Positions 33,591 through 43,266 of a stretch of DNA of 46,749 nucleotides are shown piece by piece (position 1 is the stretch's first letter; each line of letters opens with the position of its first letter). The stretch lies in assembly GCA_002771745.1 (NCBI GenBank), contig PCUL01000196.1, positions 41,627 to 88,375 on the forward strand, in the 5' to 3' direction. Below the pieces are notes generated by a model that saw nothing but the letters and a program-made list of their open reading frames with translations, ran no database searches and was not told the origin of the DNA. Made by a program: the position numbers and the translations under genes. The stretch is from Bacteroidetes bacterium CG18_big_fil_WC_8_21_14_2_50_41_14. GTDB lineage: Bacteria; Bacteroidota; Bacteroidia; Bacteroidales; F082.

Positions 33591-34397
33591 TTATTCTTCA
33601 GCGATCTGCAAATAATAACATCCACTTTCTTTGTTAGGATGTGGTTCGTTATCCAACATATTTCCTCCACCTATAAACAAAACATACTCGCCCGATGGCA
33701 AACTACTGAGTTTAAAAACCTGAATTTTTGTATGCACCAGACCTGATGCTTTCTTATCTGTTGCGTTCAAAATGGTTTCTATAACAAATTTGGCCCTTTG
33801 CGAACTCAGCCTACCTTTGTTATAGGTTGCAAAAACATCATTGCCAGATACAGGACATAAATACAGTGTATTCTCTGAAAAGATTATGTTTTGGCCAAGT
33901 GTTGATCGGTTGTCTGCAACGAGATAAAGCGACTGGTCGGGCAATATTGTTGCCGGGTTATTGCCCGAAATGGAATAAGTGCCATCGTAATAAGCCGGAA
34001 TAGACAACCCTTGCCTCGGAGCTTTTTCAAACTTAAATTGCACTTTTTCAATTGGTATTGTATTGAAAAACAACCCCGATTCTTCTGGAGGCAAAATGAT
34101 CGTTGGCGGGAAATTATTGTGTTCTATCAAAATAAACCTTTTCAGGTAGCTCGGTTTATATATAACCATCTGGATTCCATGGTCATATTCTGAAATGGAA
34201 CAGTTTCCAAAATCATTCGTAACAAACGATCCGAGCAGGGCAGTCATATCCGGGTCATTGGCATGGTATAGCTGAACGGTGACACCAGCTATTGGATATG
34301 AGTAAATATCGGTAATGGTAATGACTTGGTTAGATTTTGCCGTCTGACTAATCGCAATTGTAATGAACAATGCGCATAAAATATCTTTAAATTTCAT
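33591..34397 (-). CDS. Secreted protein with carboxypeptidase-regulatory-like N-terminal domain
   Basis: The 268-residue product has a signal peptide (MKFKDILCALFITIAISQTA, cleavage near KSN). Residues 25-105 resemble a carboxypeptidase regulatory/CnaB-like beta sandwich (ITITDIYSYPIAGVTVQLYH, FVTNDFGNCSISEYDHGI). The remainder, to about 265, is an unrecognised beta-rich domain ending SLPSGEYVLFIGGGN. The gene is flanked on both sides by copies of the same 150-base intergenic block, so it looks like a cassette inserted or duplicated with its boundaries. Function unknown. Confidence 0.7.
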   Translation of the reverse strand: MKFKDILCALFITIAISQTAKSNQVITITDIYSYPIAGVTVQLYHANDPDMTALLGSFVTNDFGNCSISEYDHGIQMVIYKPSYLKRFILIEHNNFPPTIILPPEESGLFFNTIPIEKVQFKFEKAPRQGLSIPAYYDGTYSISGNNPATILPDQSLYLVADNRSTLGQNIIFSENTLYLCPVSGNDVFATYNKGRLSSQRAKFVIETILNATDKKASGLVHTKIQVFKLSSLPSGEYVLFIGGGNMLDNEPHPNKESGCYYLQIAEE

Positions 34398-34520
34398 AAT
34401 AGATTGAGGTTATGATATATATTATTACATTTCAACGTTTTAGTCATTCTTTACAAATTGGATATTCAATCCATTGTTATCATTTATTGAGTAACCATAA
34501 GGGTTAAATCAGCTCCTTGT

Positions 34521-34670
34521 TTCATTGTAAATGGATCCTCGGGTATTTGGTGAGGTAAAGCCTGGAAATAATTTCATTGGTTTGATAAATTTTTTCAAAA
34601 TAGAAATGATTTGTTGAGAATTAAGATATGGGATTGAGTTGTTAAAAAGGCGTAGTTGCAAAACTACGCC
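34521..34670 (-). repeat. Intergenic duplicate block, copy B, with terminator hairpin
   Basis: Second copy of the block at 33406-33558, starting TTCATTGTAAATGGATCCTC. The hairpin is 34648-34671. Within the 308-base gap 34398-34705 no gene is seen. Confidence 0.8.
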
Positions 34671-34671
34671 T
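34648..34671 (-). terminator. Terminator after the FISUMP lipoprotein
   Basis: AGGCGTAGTT-TTGC-AACTACGCCT, 10-base perfect stem, followed by TTTTAAC in the minus-strand direction, 35 bases after the stop codon. Confidence 0.65.
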
Positions 34672-34705
34672 AGAGGGGGTATATTTTAACTTTTTACAAT
34701 TACAA

Positions 34706-35362
34706 TCAGTCCTTTATGCATCGTACACTATAGCCCATCCACTTATAGTCATACTCCCGGTACACTTTATTGATTTCGTGGCCGAGACCTCGGGTAAAAG
34801 CTTTCATATCTGAACTGTCAGATGCTGACCACCATACAGCTGATACACCAAGGTGCGCGAATTCACCATTAGTGTAGCGCCAGCCCCCAGGAAGGGCATT
34901 AAAACCACTGCTATTGTTTCCGTTACCATTTTCCCATCCACTCGTGGCCCTCAATTGTAGCCCTTGGTCACTACCCATCCAACCGATGTTATCCACCTCA
35001 GTCGGGTTCACTCCTAAACCAATAAATAGGGTATTCCACTCATTATCATTAGGAACATGCCAACCGTTTGGACATGCATATAATGCATCTTGCCAAGTAT
35101 ATAGTCTACCATATAGATCGCCATTAGATGCGCTGCCATCATACGTCCATGAGTCGGAGGTTACATAGTTCAAATTTTCCACGAACCATGTTTGATCTTT
35201 GATTTTTCTCCACTTATATACTTTCCCATCACGGGTATCCGTAATTTCACCAGATGCAGCACCGTTTGGAGTTGTCTTGTCTTCATCTTTCTTACAACTT
35301 GTAATTAATACATTTTGTAAAATTATTCCAATCAGGAATAATAAGCTTAATTTTTTTTTCAT
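34706..35362 (-). CDS. FISUMP-domain lipoprotein
   Basis: From the ATG at 35362 the product has 218 residues with a lipoprotein signal (MKKKLSLLFLIGIILQNVLI then TSC, lipid Cys23). The mature chain is a FISUMP (Fibrobacter succinogenes major paralogous) domain: DTRDGKVYKWRKIKDQTWFVENL, YGRLYTWQDAL, CPNGWHVPNDNEWNTL, GFNALPGGWR, WWSASDSS, YSVRCIKD. These are surface or periplasmic proteins of unknown function. A longer reading frame starts with GTG at 35404 and encodes MSSN, homologous to the start of the gene at 30120, but it would destroy the lipoprotein signal and is judged a relic of a duplicated leader. Confidence 0.85.
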   Translation of the reverse strand: MKKKLSLLFLIGIILQNVLITSCKKDEDKTTPNGAASGEITDTRDGKVYKWRKIKDQTWFVENLNYVTSDSWTYDGSASNGDLYGRLYTWQDALYACPNGWHVPNDNEWNTLFIGLGVNPTEVDNIGWMGSDQGLQLRATSGWENGNGNNSSGFNALPGGWRYTNGEFAHLGVSAVWWSASDSSDMKAFTRGLGHEINKVYREYDYKWMGYSVRCIKD

Positions 35363-35390
35363 GTTTTTTGTTTTTTTAATGAATGATATA

Positions 35391-35448
35391 TAATTTGAAC
35401 TCACGATGATTCATATTCAGGTTAGTACAATAATGTTTTAATCAAGTT
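35391..35448 (-). repeat. Leader repeat, copy B
   Basis: Matches 30109-30167. The former ATG is GTG here, and the block overlaps the last codons of the gene at 35438. Confidence 0.7.
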
Positions 35449-36112
35449 TTCCCACCTTTTTCCCCTCAATCCACAAATAGCCCGATTTTATCTGTCCGAA
35501 AACAGCACCGGGCGCTAAGGTAGCTTTGGGATCGCCTTTTAGCCCTTTCCTGATTTGTCCCTTCTGATCGATATATCCGAAATCTGAACCTTTTGAGGTG
35601 ACATTCCATTTGTTATCAATAGTAAAAACAGTTGATTTTGCCGGTATGGCAAGGCCCAGCATCATGATTTCAGTATCAGCGATAACATTCCCGACAAAAG
35701 GACAAGTTTCTGGTGCAGTAATTGGTGCCTTCACTTTTTTAGGTTCAGGGATTTCATCCTGATACACTTTAATATATCCGACAAGCCATAAAAACTTGTA
35801 TTCGTTAACAGGGACCCACTCTGGTTTAACCTGATGGATCAGGTAAACAAGTGGATCGCCTGGCACAGCTACTATCATACACATAACATTTCCTACACCT
35901 CCCAGTTTGAACAGTTTTAGTACCTCAGCAATTAATACAAAAGCCAATAAAAGAAAAGGAAAAACGAAAGGCATAATGAAGACAGTATAAATGGGCATAA
36001 CGGCATCTTTGGGCATAAAAAGAGAAATAATTGCCCATACAATACCTGCACAAAAGCTCCTTAGAGTATTTATCCAGATGGTTTCTTTAATTAGAAGGTT
36101 TGACTTGATCAT
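35438..36112 (-). CDS. Hypothetical membrane protein with C-terminal soluble domain
   Basis: The 224-residue protein has two to three spans in the first 110 residues (TLRSFCAGIVWAIISLFM, VFIMPFVFPFLLLAFVLIAEVL, VGNVMCMIVAVPGDPLVYLI). Residues 130-224 are soluble and beta-rich (TVFTIDNKWNVTSKGSDFGY, KATLAPGAVFGQIKSGYLWI). No zinc ribbon and no recognised domain. Its 3' end carries the duplicated leader sequence. It belongs to the minus-strand island; role unknown. Confidence 0.65.
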   Translation of the reverse strand: MIKSNLLIKETIWINTLRSFCAGIVWAIISLFMPKDAVMPIYTVFIMPFVFPFLLLAFVLIAEVLKLFKLGGVGNVMCMIVAVPGDPLVYLIHQVKPEWVPVNEYKFLWLVGYIKVYQDEIPEPKKVKAPITAPETCPFVGNVIADTEIMMLGLAIPAKSTVFTIDNKWNVTSKGSDFGYIDQKGQIRKGLKGDPKATLAPGAVFGQIKSGYLWIEGKKVGKLD

Positions 36113-36148
36113 AATTTTTAATATCTGATATTCAATATAATAAACGTA

Positions 36149-36343
36149 TTAATCGGAATATACCTTGTCATATTCTGAAAAATCAGTTGAGCCACATTTT
36201 GGACAGGTCGTACCTCGGCCATTACCACATTCATTGCAATATTTTTTCCCGCACTTACGACATGTGTATAAGGGAAAGTAATTTGAAGAAGTGGCTTTTT
36301 TTGCTGTTCTCCCACAGTTCGGGCAGTTTGAATAATTACTCAT
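36149..36343 (-). CDS. Small double zinc-ribbon protein
   Basis: The 64-residue soluble protein carries four CxxC pairs (CPNCG, CRKCG, CNECG, CPKCG), enough for two zinc sites, and ends DFSEYDKVYSD. It has no membrane segment, unlike the other ribbon proteins of the island. It may be a cytoplasmic partner or adaptor. Real-gene status is supported by its dense Cys pattern and placement between two same-strand genes. Confidence 0.7.
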   Translation of the reverse strand: MSNYSNCPNCGRTAKKATSSNYFPLYTCRKCGKKYCNECGNGRGTTCPKCGSTDFSEYDKVYSD

Positions 36344-36366
36344 AAAGTTATTTTTTTTAGTTCTGA

Positions 36367-36735
36367 TTATTCAGTTGTTTCCTTTTGTTCTTCTTTCATT
36401 ATTTCCTCAGATGGCTTTTTCAACAAATAGTGGTACACATTCTGATTCGATTCAGTAATAACAAATGCCTGTACAAATTCCCAGCCCTGGTCTCCCATAT
36501 AATTCAATGCATCAATCATTGAATTAAAGACTATTGGTTTTCCTGTAGCGGGATCTTTTAACCGATTGTCAGCGTATGTTTTTACCTTTTGTCCGAAACT
36601 TACCTCTATAGTAACTTTTGTACTCATAAATTTAGCCGTTCCCACAATTTCGGAATAAACAAATTTGGCACTGGTTTGTGCTTGTAAAGACAAACTGACC
36701 AGAACTACAACCAATAACAACAAAAGTTTTTTCAT
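36367..36735 (-). CDS. Small secreted protein, DUF4177-like
   Basis: The 122-residue product has a signal peptide (MKKLLLLLVVVLVSLSLQAQ). The mature part contains MIDALNYMGDQGWEFVQAFV and NVYHYLLKK, a pattern seen in DUF4177-type small proteins, and an acidic C-terminal tail. It begins the minus-strand island on its upstream side. The divergent gap 36736-37078 to the propeller kinase must hold promoters in both directions; no clear TAnnTTTG was found. Confidence 0.7.
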   Translation of the reverse strand: MKKLLLLLVVVLVSLSLQAQTSAKFVYSEIVGTAKFMSTKVTIEVSFGQKVKTYADNRLKDPATGKPIVFNSMIDALNYMGDQGWEFVQAFVITESNQNVYHYLLKKPSEEIMKEEQKETTE

Positions 36736-37078
36736 AACATAAAGAATAATAAATTTTCCTACTCTTTTGGCTTTTCGGTTTCCGCCCCCAAATAAATATA
36801 CCAGTGTAAGCCTGGTGAAAATTTTATTTTTATTTTGGATTCTTTAAAATTCTTCGAGACGCTAAGTATTTACATTTCAAATCTAACAACTTAATATTCA
36901 TCTTCTACATAAACAGCAAGTAACTTTCCCTATGGTCATTTTAACCAAACATTGAGTCTATTTCATGGGATATTCTGCAATCATCAGAAAATAATCCGGT
37001 TGTTTTTTGAATGGAAATTTTGCTTATTATTGTGAAGTTAAGAAGATAGTCAAAAAAGCCTAACCTAAATATTTACCA

Positions 37079-39973
37079 ATGTCATTCAGGCTTCTTGTTA
37101 TATTTTTATTTCTTGAGTCGTTTGTCTTTTCGCAAACCCCTGCAATTAAACATTACCTGCCCCGACCGGATGGGTTGCCCCAAATGCAAGTGAAAAACAT
37201 GTACATAGCCCCTGATGGTGCGCTATGGGTATGCACCAATGGTGGTATTGGGCGTTTTAATGGAAGGAAGTTCAAAAATTATCAGGTTAGGGATGGCCTC
37301 AGTTCCAATATTACTACCGATGTATTTATTTACGATGATACAACATGGGTGGCTACACGCGATGGTTTGGATTATATCGTTCATGATACGGCCAGAAATT
37401 TTTATCACACGAATCGGGAGAAGTTCTATGGTGCAAAGTTGTACCGATATGATAATCTCTTTTATCTATATAATATTTCCGAGATCAGAAACGACAATAA
37501 TAACAGGTCTATGTTATTTGATATTCGAAAAAAACAGTTCCATAACCAGGTGAAGATCGGTGATAGTTTGCCTTTCGAATATTGTTCACTTCCATTGAAA
37601 GACAGTATTTTAGTAGTTGTTGAAAACCATCTGGTATGGGCATCGTTACGTTCATTTCAAGGAAGAATATTCAGTACTTTTAAAGATGACAAAATTCTTG
37701 GTTTTGAAACATATACCTTGTGCCCAATTTTATCTCTTGGAGATTCCACCAGGTTTTTGCAATCACGCTCTAAGGTGATACAATACGAAACGTCCCGGAC
37801 CCCTTTTAAGAAATTAGCCTACCATAAAAACAACATTAAATTTGATATTGCAAATCAATTCTTTTCAGCCAAATTTGGTGAATTGTTGGGCTTTAATAGT
37901 GAGTCAGAGATTTGGCTGGTTGATACCAATAGGGTCAAAAAACTTTTCACCCTGGGTGCTATCATACATCGGGTTCAATATCATGATCCGGCTTATTGGA
38001 TAGGAAGCGACAATGGATTATGGAAAATTGGAAATGCCGGTTTTGAATACTACCAGCCTGAAGACGGATTTCCAACAAATGTGTGGTCGGTAATACCCGG
38101 CAAGACAGATAAACTTTGGTTTGCCACGTTCACAAAAGGGATTCAGCGCTATTCAGGTTCACAAATAGTGTCTTCTTATTACTTTTTTCCTGTAATGTAT
38201 TATAACGGTGCATTGTCAGGTTTTAATACTGATTTACTTTTCCCTAACAACAGAGGTGTAACTATTGTTGATACCATAAGCAATTCCTATCAGGAAATCA
38301 GCCTGTCTCAACCTGTACTTACATTATCGCGAGATGAGCGAAATAAAATTATACTGGCAGGAAGCATGAATTCTTTGGTGGCCATCGATACCAATTATCA
38401 AAGTCAGGTTCTCCTTGACATTCCTACTCTTGGTGTCAACTATACGATATTGGCCATCGAACCCAGAGTTGGAAATTATCTCCTGGGTCTTGGTCGTGGT
38501 TTGGCAGAATATAATTACCAAACAGGGCAAGGACGACTGTTAATGAGATCAAATGTCCGTGTTAGTGATCTGATTACAGATTCAACCGGGACTATTTGGG
38601 CCGGAACCAGTTTAGGGTTAATGAAACTGGTGGGTGATAGTCTGGAGCCGGTTTTCCCTGATTTTGTTAGTGAAGATGTCCTCACACTCGAAATATCAAA
38701 CGACAATCGGCTATTTATTGTCAGTACGAATTCGCTTTACACATTGGATTTAAATCGGTATCATTCCGGACAACCACAATGTATGCTTGCCTACAACGAA
38801 AGTGCGGGTTACAATACAGGGGAACCCGGACAGAATGCTCTTTATAAAGATGAACAAGGCATTTTTTGGCTTCCTACCACCGATAATGTGGTAAAAATAG
38901 ATCCAAAACTAATTGCCGTACCACGGCATTTGCCTGTTGCGGTTTTCGTTAAAGGGAATGCATCAAATAGTAAACTAACAGTGAATCATTCAATTTTATT
39001 AAACAATAAAAAGATTGTTTTGCCATGGCAGGTTAACAACCTGCATTTGGAATTTGAAGCCGTGGAACTTGATTTTCCTGAATCGCTGCGCTTTCAGTAT
39101 AAGCTTGAACCCGGGATGATAGATTGGAGAAAACTTAACGATGAGACTGATCTGAACCTGAACAATCTACGCCCTGGAAATTACGCTTTGTACGTGCGGG
39201 CAACCATTTCTGAATCCTTTGATGGTGCCCCGGAATCTAAGCTATTATTTTCAATAGCCCCACCTTTTTGGTTCACATGGTGGTTTATTGGTATTTGTAT
39301 CTTAATAGCGTTTTTAATCATCTGGTTTATTGTACTGTATTTTATCAGAAGGGAAAGAAAAAAAGCTTTACATCACGCTGAAATACTTCGGTTGAAAAGC
39401 CTGGCTATGGGCATCCAGATTGATAATCATTTTCTTGTGAATTGTATTGCCAAAATTGCCCTATTGAACCAGGAAGGAAAAACTGAAGCTGCTACTGATT
39501 ATTCAAACAATTTTATCAGGTTTTTGCAAAGCAATTTACATTCGTTAAGGAGTGAATTGGTTACCCTCGCAGATGAACTGGAAATGATAAAATCGTATGC
39601 GAAGATTGAGCAATTGGGGAGTGTTCATTTCGATTTAAACATTAAGATTGATACTGATATTGAACCTGACAAAATAACCATACCGCCGTTTTTAGTTCAA
39701 CCCCTTGTTGAAAATTCAATCCGGCATGGAATAAAAAAACTTAAAAATCTTCATGGTCTTATTGAGATAAGGGTTTCCCGTAAAAAATCCGGGTGCCTCC
39801 TGATTGGTGTTACTGACAACGGAATAGGGTTGAGTCATGAGGAATCAGCAGGAAACCATATTGGCATGAAGATCATCAAAGAGAGATTAATGCTTATTGG
39901 AAAAGAATCAGAAATAATCATAACTCCTCTTGAACCGGGGTTCATGGTTGAACTTATCATCTGCATCCATTAA
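37079..39973 (+). CDS. LytS-like sensor histidine kinase with Reg_prop propeller
   Basis: The 964-residue protein starts with a signal sequence (MSFRLLVIFLFLESFVFSQT). Residues 20-640 form a periplasmic propeller (PDGALWVCTNGGIGRFNG, TIWAGTSLGLMKL). A Y_Y_Y-like domain follows at about 645-725, one membrane span near 733-757, and a His_kinase (PF06580) domain at about 775-960. The usual NPHFxFN box reads IDNHFLVN with His784, so Pro is replaced. The ATPase part has FLVQPLVENSIRHG and VTDNGIGL. It should phosphorylate the LytTR regulator encoded 12 bases downstream. The signal is unknown. Confidence 0.88.
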   Translation: MSFRLLVIFLFLESFVFSQTPAIKHYLPRPDGLPQMQVKNMYIAPDGALWVCTNGGIGRFNGRKFKNYQVRDGLSSNITTDVFIYDDTTWVATRDGLDYIVHDTARNFYHTNREKFYGAKLYRYDNLFYLYNISEIRNDNNNRSMLFDIRKKQFHNQVKIGDSLPFEYCSLPLKDSILVVVENHLVWASLRSFQGRIFSTFKDDKILGFETYTLCPILSLGDSTRFLQSRSKVIQYETSRTPFKKLAYHKNNIKFDIANQFFSAKFGELLGFNSESEIWLVDTNRVKKLFTLGAIIHRVQYHDPAYWIGSDNGLWKIGNAGFEYYQPEDGFPTNVWSVIPGKTDKLWFATFTKGIQRYSGSQIVSSYYFFPVMYYNGALSGFNTDLLFPNNRGVTIVDTISNSYQEISLSQPVLTLSRDERNKIILAGSMNSLVAIDTNYQSQVLLDIPTLGVNYTILAIEPRVGNYLLGLGRGLAEYNYQTGQGRLLMRSNVRVSDLITDSTGTIWAGTSLGLMKLVGDSLEPVFPDFVSEDVLTLEISNDNRLFIVSTNSLYTLDLNRYHSGQPQCMLAYNESAGYNTGEPGQNALYKDEQGIFWLPTTDNVVKIDPKLIAVPRHLPVAVFVKGNASNSKLTVNHSILLNNKKIVLPWQVNNLHLEFEAVELDFPESLRFQYKLEPGMIDWRKLNDETDLNLNNLRPGNYALYVRATISESFDGAPESKLLFSIAPPFWFTWWFIGICILIAFLIIWFIVLYFIRRERKKALHHAEILRLKSLAMGIQIDNHFLVNCIAKIALLNQEGKTEAATDYSNNFIRFLQSNLHSLRSELVTLADELEMIKSYAKIEQLGSVHFDLNIKIDTDIEPDKITIPPFLVQPLVENSIRHGIKKLKNLHGLIEIRVSRKKSGCLLIGVTDNGIGLSHEESAGNHIGMKIIKERLMLIGKESEIIITPLEPGFMVELIICIH

Positions 39974-39985
39974 AACTTTTTTAAT

Positions 39986-40726
39986 ATGATTACACGAAAA
40001 CTGAGAACTTTGATTGTGGAAGATGATTTGGACCATCAACGGCATCTCGAAAAACTTATTGAAGAAAATCATCCTGAACTACATCTGATGGGATCTTGTT
40101 CATCAGGAACAGAAGCACTATCTACAATTAAGAGTATTCGTCCGGAATTGATAATGATGGATATTGATCTTCGCGATATGAATGCTTTTGAAATGTTGGA
40201 ACAATTGCATGAAACCAATTTTCACATTGTTTTTACAACGGCCTATAATGAATATGCAATTAAAGCTTTCAGGGTTAATGCTGTCGATTATCTTCTCAAA
40301 CCGATCATTGCGGATGAACTGGCGCAATCCATACAAAAAGCAATGTTGCAAATGAATCTTCATAAAGATTACGAATCACTTATAACTGATTTTCATCGAT
40401 TTAATAACCGTTTTTTAACCATAAATGAAAAGAAGAAAGTGACATTTGTCCCTATCGATCAGATTCTCTATATACAAGCCGACCGAAGTTATTCTACCAT
40501 CTATTATAGAGATGAAGGTGAGCGAAGAAAAATCACAACCTGCAATAATTTGTCATTCTTTGAAAAGCAATTATTAGGCCATGACTTTATAAGAATACAT
40601 CAAAGTTATTTGGTAAGCAGATTACAAATACATGAATTTACAAAGAAAGACAGAAAGGTAAAGCTTATCTGTGGTGATTTGCTTCCTGTGTCAAGAGGTA
40701 AAACAGAAGTAATCATTGGGGAGTAA
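39986..40726 (+). CDS. LytTR-family response regulator
   Basis: The 246-residue protein has a receiver at residues 1-125 (IVEDDLDH, phospho-acceptor Asp59 in IMMDIDLRDMN, Thr in FTTAYNEYAIKAF, Lys in LLKPI) and a LytTR DNA-binding domain at about 140-245 (VPIDQILYIQADRSYSTIYY, FIRIHQSYLVS). It is the cognate partner of the upstream kinase. LytTR regulators bind direct repeats near target promoters; targets are not evident, though the zinc-ribbon island ends 250 bases from the kinase start. Confidence 0.92.
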   Translation: MITRKLRTLIVEDDLDHQRHLEKLIEENHPELHLMGSCSSGTEALSTIKSIRPELIMMDIDLRDMNAFEMLEQLHETNFHIVFTTAYNEYAIKAFRVNAVDYLLKPIIADELAQSIQKAMLQMNLHKDYESLITDFHRFNNRFLTINEKKKVTFVPIDQILYIQADRSYSTIYYRDEGERRKITTCNNLSFFEKQLLGHDFIRIHQSYLVSRLQIHEFTKKDRKVKLICGDLLPVSRGKTEVIIGE

Positions 40727-40854
40727 TTTTTAAAGCCATTTATATTTTCACGGTTTTAATAGGGTCGTTTTAATATTCTGAACACCCGTCCATGTAACCA
40801 CCTGAGTACCTTATTTATTATCAGTCCAAATATCAAACAAAACCTTGCAAACGA

Positions 40855-40886
40855 TTGCAAGAACCCGTTATTAAGTCGTAATTTTG
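40855..40886 (+). promoter_or_regulatory. Promoter of the malic enzyme gene (TTG-N21-TAATTTTG)
   Basis: TTG at 40855-40857 and TAATTTTG at 40879-40886 have the same elements and spacing as the ndh promoter. The ATG is 25 bases downstream. Confidence 0.65.
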
Positions 40887-40910
40887 TGCCTTTAAACAAC
40901 CTCAGGAATC

Positions 40911-43175
40911 ATGGATAAACTTTTTAGAAAAGATGCGTTTAACTACCACGCACTCGGTCGTCCCGGAAAAATAGAAGTAGTCCCCACAAAGCCTTATACC
41001 ACTCAACGCGATTTGTCGCTGGCTTACACCCCGGGTGTGGCCGATCCTTGTCTGGCTATTGAGAAAAACCCCGAAGATGTGTATAAATATACCGCCAAGG
41101 GAAATCTGGTGGCTGTTATTTCAAACGGAACAGCCGTATTGGGTCTGGGAAACATCGGCCCCGAAGCGGGTAAGCCTGTGATGGAAGGAAAAGGCTTGCT
41201 TTTCAAGATTTTTGCTGATATTGATGTGTTTGATATCGAAGTTGATGAAACTGATACTGAAAAATTTATTCAAACAGTTATCGCGATTGCGCCCACTTTT
41301 GGTGGGATCAACCTGGAAGATATTAAGGCCCCCGAATGTTTCGAAATAGAAGAGCGGTTAAAAAAGGCGCTCAAAATTCCACTTATGCACGATGACCAAC
41401 ATGGGACCGCCATCATCACATCGGCGGGTTTGTTAAACGCGTTGGAGATCACAAAGAAAAAAATCGGAGACCTGAAAATTGTGGTGAATGGGGCAGGAGC
41501 GGCTGCCATTTCGTGTACCAAGCTGTATATCGCACTGGGAGCCAATCCCAAGAATATTATTATGCTCGACAGCAGGGGCGTATTGCATCCTGACCGCACC
41601 GACCTGAATGAGACTAAAAAACAATTTGTTACTGACACTTCTGCCCGAACATTAAAAGAAGCCCTTGTTGGTGCAGATATGTTTTTAGGACTTTCTATCG
41701 GCGGCGTCCTGAAGAAAGATATGTTACTCACCATGGCAGACGACCCTATCGTTTTTGCGCTGGCCAATCCAAATCCGGAAATCACTTACGAGGAAGCCAC
41801 CGAATCGCGCAAAGACATCATACTGGCTACTGGAAGATCTGACTATCCAAACCAAATCAACAATGTGCTTGGGTTTCCTTATATCTTCAGGGGAGCGCTG
41901 GATGTGCGTGCCAATACCATCAACGAAGAAATGAAACTGGCCGCATCAATGGCATTGGCACAATTGGCTAAAGAACCTGTGCCTGAAGAAGTAAACCTGG
42001 CTTTTAAGGTGCACAACCTGACCTTTGGGCGTGAATATATTATCCCAAAACCTACTGATCCCCGCCTGATTGAGCGGGTCGCCCCGGCAGTAGCCTTGGC
42101 GGCTATGGAGTCAGGCGTAGCAGCACAACCCATTACCGACTGGGACAAGTACAGGCTCGCCCTTCAAAAAAGACTTGGACTATCGAACCCATTAAAACGG
42201 CAGGTAAAATCCATCTGTAAATCCAATCCGCAAAGGATTCTTCTGGCCGATGCTGAAAATTATACCATGCTAAAGGCCGCCGAAATCATCGTTAACGAAA
42301 AATTGGCTATTCCTATTCTTGTAGGGGATAAAAAAATCATCACCAACATCATCAGGGACAATGAATTGGAATTGGGTAAAGTGGATATCATAGATCCTAA
42401 TTCCATTGAAATGCTGGAGAATCGTGATCGTTTTACGAAAATATTATACGAAAAACGCAATCGCCGTGGTATGACTTTGGTTGCTGCCCGCGAAGCACTT
42501 CAACACAAAAACTATTTTAGTTTGATGTTGCTCGAAACCGGGATGGCTGATGGTATGATTTCGGGTTTAACGCGCAGTTATCCTGATACCATTCGCCCGG
42601 CCTTACAAGTAATAGGTAAAAAACCCAATACCAACATTGTGAGTGGTATGTACATAATCAACACGAAAAGTGGCCCGCTTTTTTTAAGCGATTGCACCGT
42701 GAACCTGAAACCCAGCACAGAAGAACTTGTTGAAATCACGTTACAAACTGCCGAAGCAGTGAGGCGTTTTAAATTTGAGCCCCGGATTGCCCTGTTGTCC
42801 TATTCCAATTTTGGTACCGTCAATAGTCCGTTAAGCATCAGGGAAAGGGAGGCTGTCCGCATACTTCACCGCGATTATCCCGAACTGATTGTGGATGGAG
42901 AAATGCAGGCTAACACTGCGCTAAACGAGGAACTTCTAAAAGGTAGTTTCCCCTTTTCAAAACTCAATGGGGTGCGTGCCAATACGTTGATATTCCCAAC
43001 GCTGGGAGCAGCCAACATTGCCTATAAACTGTTGCAGGAATTGGCCGGTGTTGAAGTGGTTGGCCCAATTTTAAATGGGATGAATAAGCCGGTACACGTA
43101 CTCCAGATGGGCAGCGGAGTAAACGACATCGTCAGTATGATCATGATAGCCGCATTAGATGCCATCAATAAGTAA
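40911..43175 (+). CDS. maeB: NADP-dependent malic enzyme fused to phosphotransacetylase-like domain
   Basis: The 754-residue protein has a malic enzyme part (residues 1-425) with [47 protein letters not shown], the dinucleotide motif [12 protein letters not shown] and ALANPNPEI. The C-terminal part (about 430-754) is phosphate acetyltransferase-like ([52 protein letters not shown]). It converts malate + NADP to pyruvate + CO2 + NADPH; the PTA part is usually regulatory and senses acetyl-CoA. This fused form is the standard MaeB layout. Monocistronic with strong promoter and terminator. Confidence 0.95.
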   Translation: MDKLFRKDAFNYHALGRPGKIEVVPTKPYTTQRDLSLAYTPGVADPCLAIEKNPEDVYKYTAKGNLVAVISNGTAVLGLGNIGPEAGKPVMEGKGLLFKIFADIDVFDIEVDETDTEKFIQTVIAIAPTFGGINLEDIKAPECFEIEERLKKALKIPLMHDDQHGTAIITSAGLLNALEITKKKIGDLKIVVNGAGAAAISCTKLYIALGANPKNIIMLDSRGVLHPDRTDLNETKKQFVTDTSARTLKEALVGADMFLGLSIGGVLKKDMLLTMADDPIVFALANPNPEITYEEATESRKDIILATGRSDYPNQINNVLGFPYIFRGALDVRANTINEEMKLAASMALAQLAKEPVPEEVNLAFKVHNLTFGREYIIPKPTDPRLIERVAPAVALAAMESGVAAQPITDWDKYRLALQKRLGLSNPLKRQVKSICKSNPQRILLADAENYTMLKAAEIIVNEKLAIPILVGDKKIITNIIRDNELELGKVDIIDPNSIEMLENRDRFTKILYEKRNRRGMTLVAAREALQHKNYFSLMLLETGMADGMISGLTRSYPDTIRPALQVIGKKPNTNIVSGMYIINTKSGPLFLSDCTVNLKPSTEELVEITLQTAEAVRRFKFEPRIALLSYSNFGTVNSPLSIREREAVRILHRDYPELIVDGEMQANTALNEELLKGSFPFSKLNGVRANTLIFPTLGAANIAYKLLQELAGVEVVGPILNGMNKPVHVLQMGSGVNDIVSMIMIAALDAINK

Positions 43176-43181
43176 CAGCAG

Positions 43182-43217
43182 ATGGTTTCCCGATGGAAAT
43201 TTCCATCGGGAAACCAT
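43182..43217 (+). terminator. Perfect 36-base palindrome/terminator after maeB
   Basis: ATGGTTTCCCGATGGAAA and its exact complement meet with no spacer, 6 bases beyond the stop. It can form a long hairpin; only ATTATTTC follows, so the T tract is weak. Confidence 0.65.
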
Positions 43218-43234
43218 TATTTCAAAGAAATGTT

Positions 43235-43242
43235 TACTTTTG
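43235..43242 (+). promoter_or_regulatory. -7 promoter element of the tRNA-Leu gene
   Basis: TACTTTTG matches TAnnTTTG and ends 24 bases before the tRNA 5' end. Confidence 0.45.
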
Positions 43243-43266
43243 CAATCCCAATTCAAAGAATGCATT

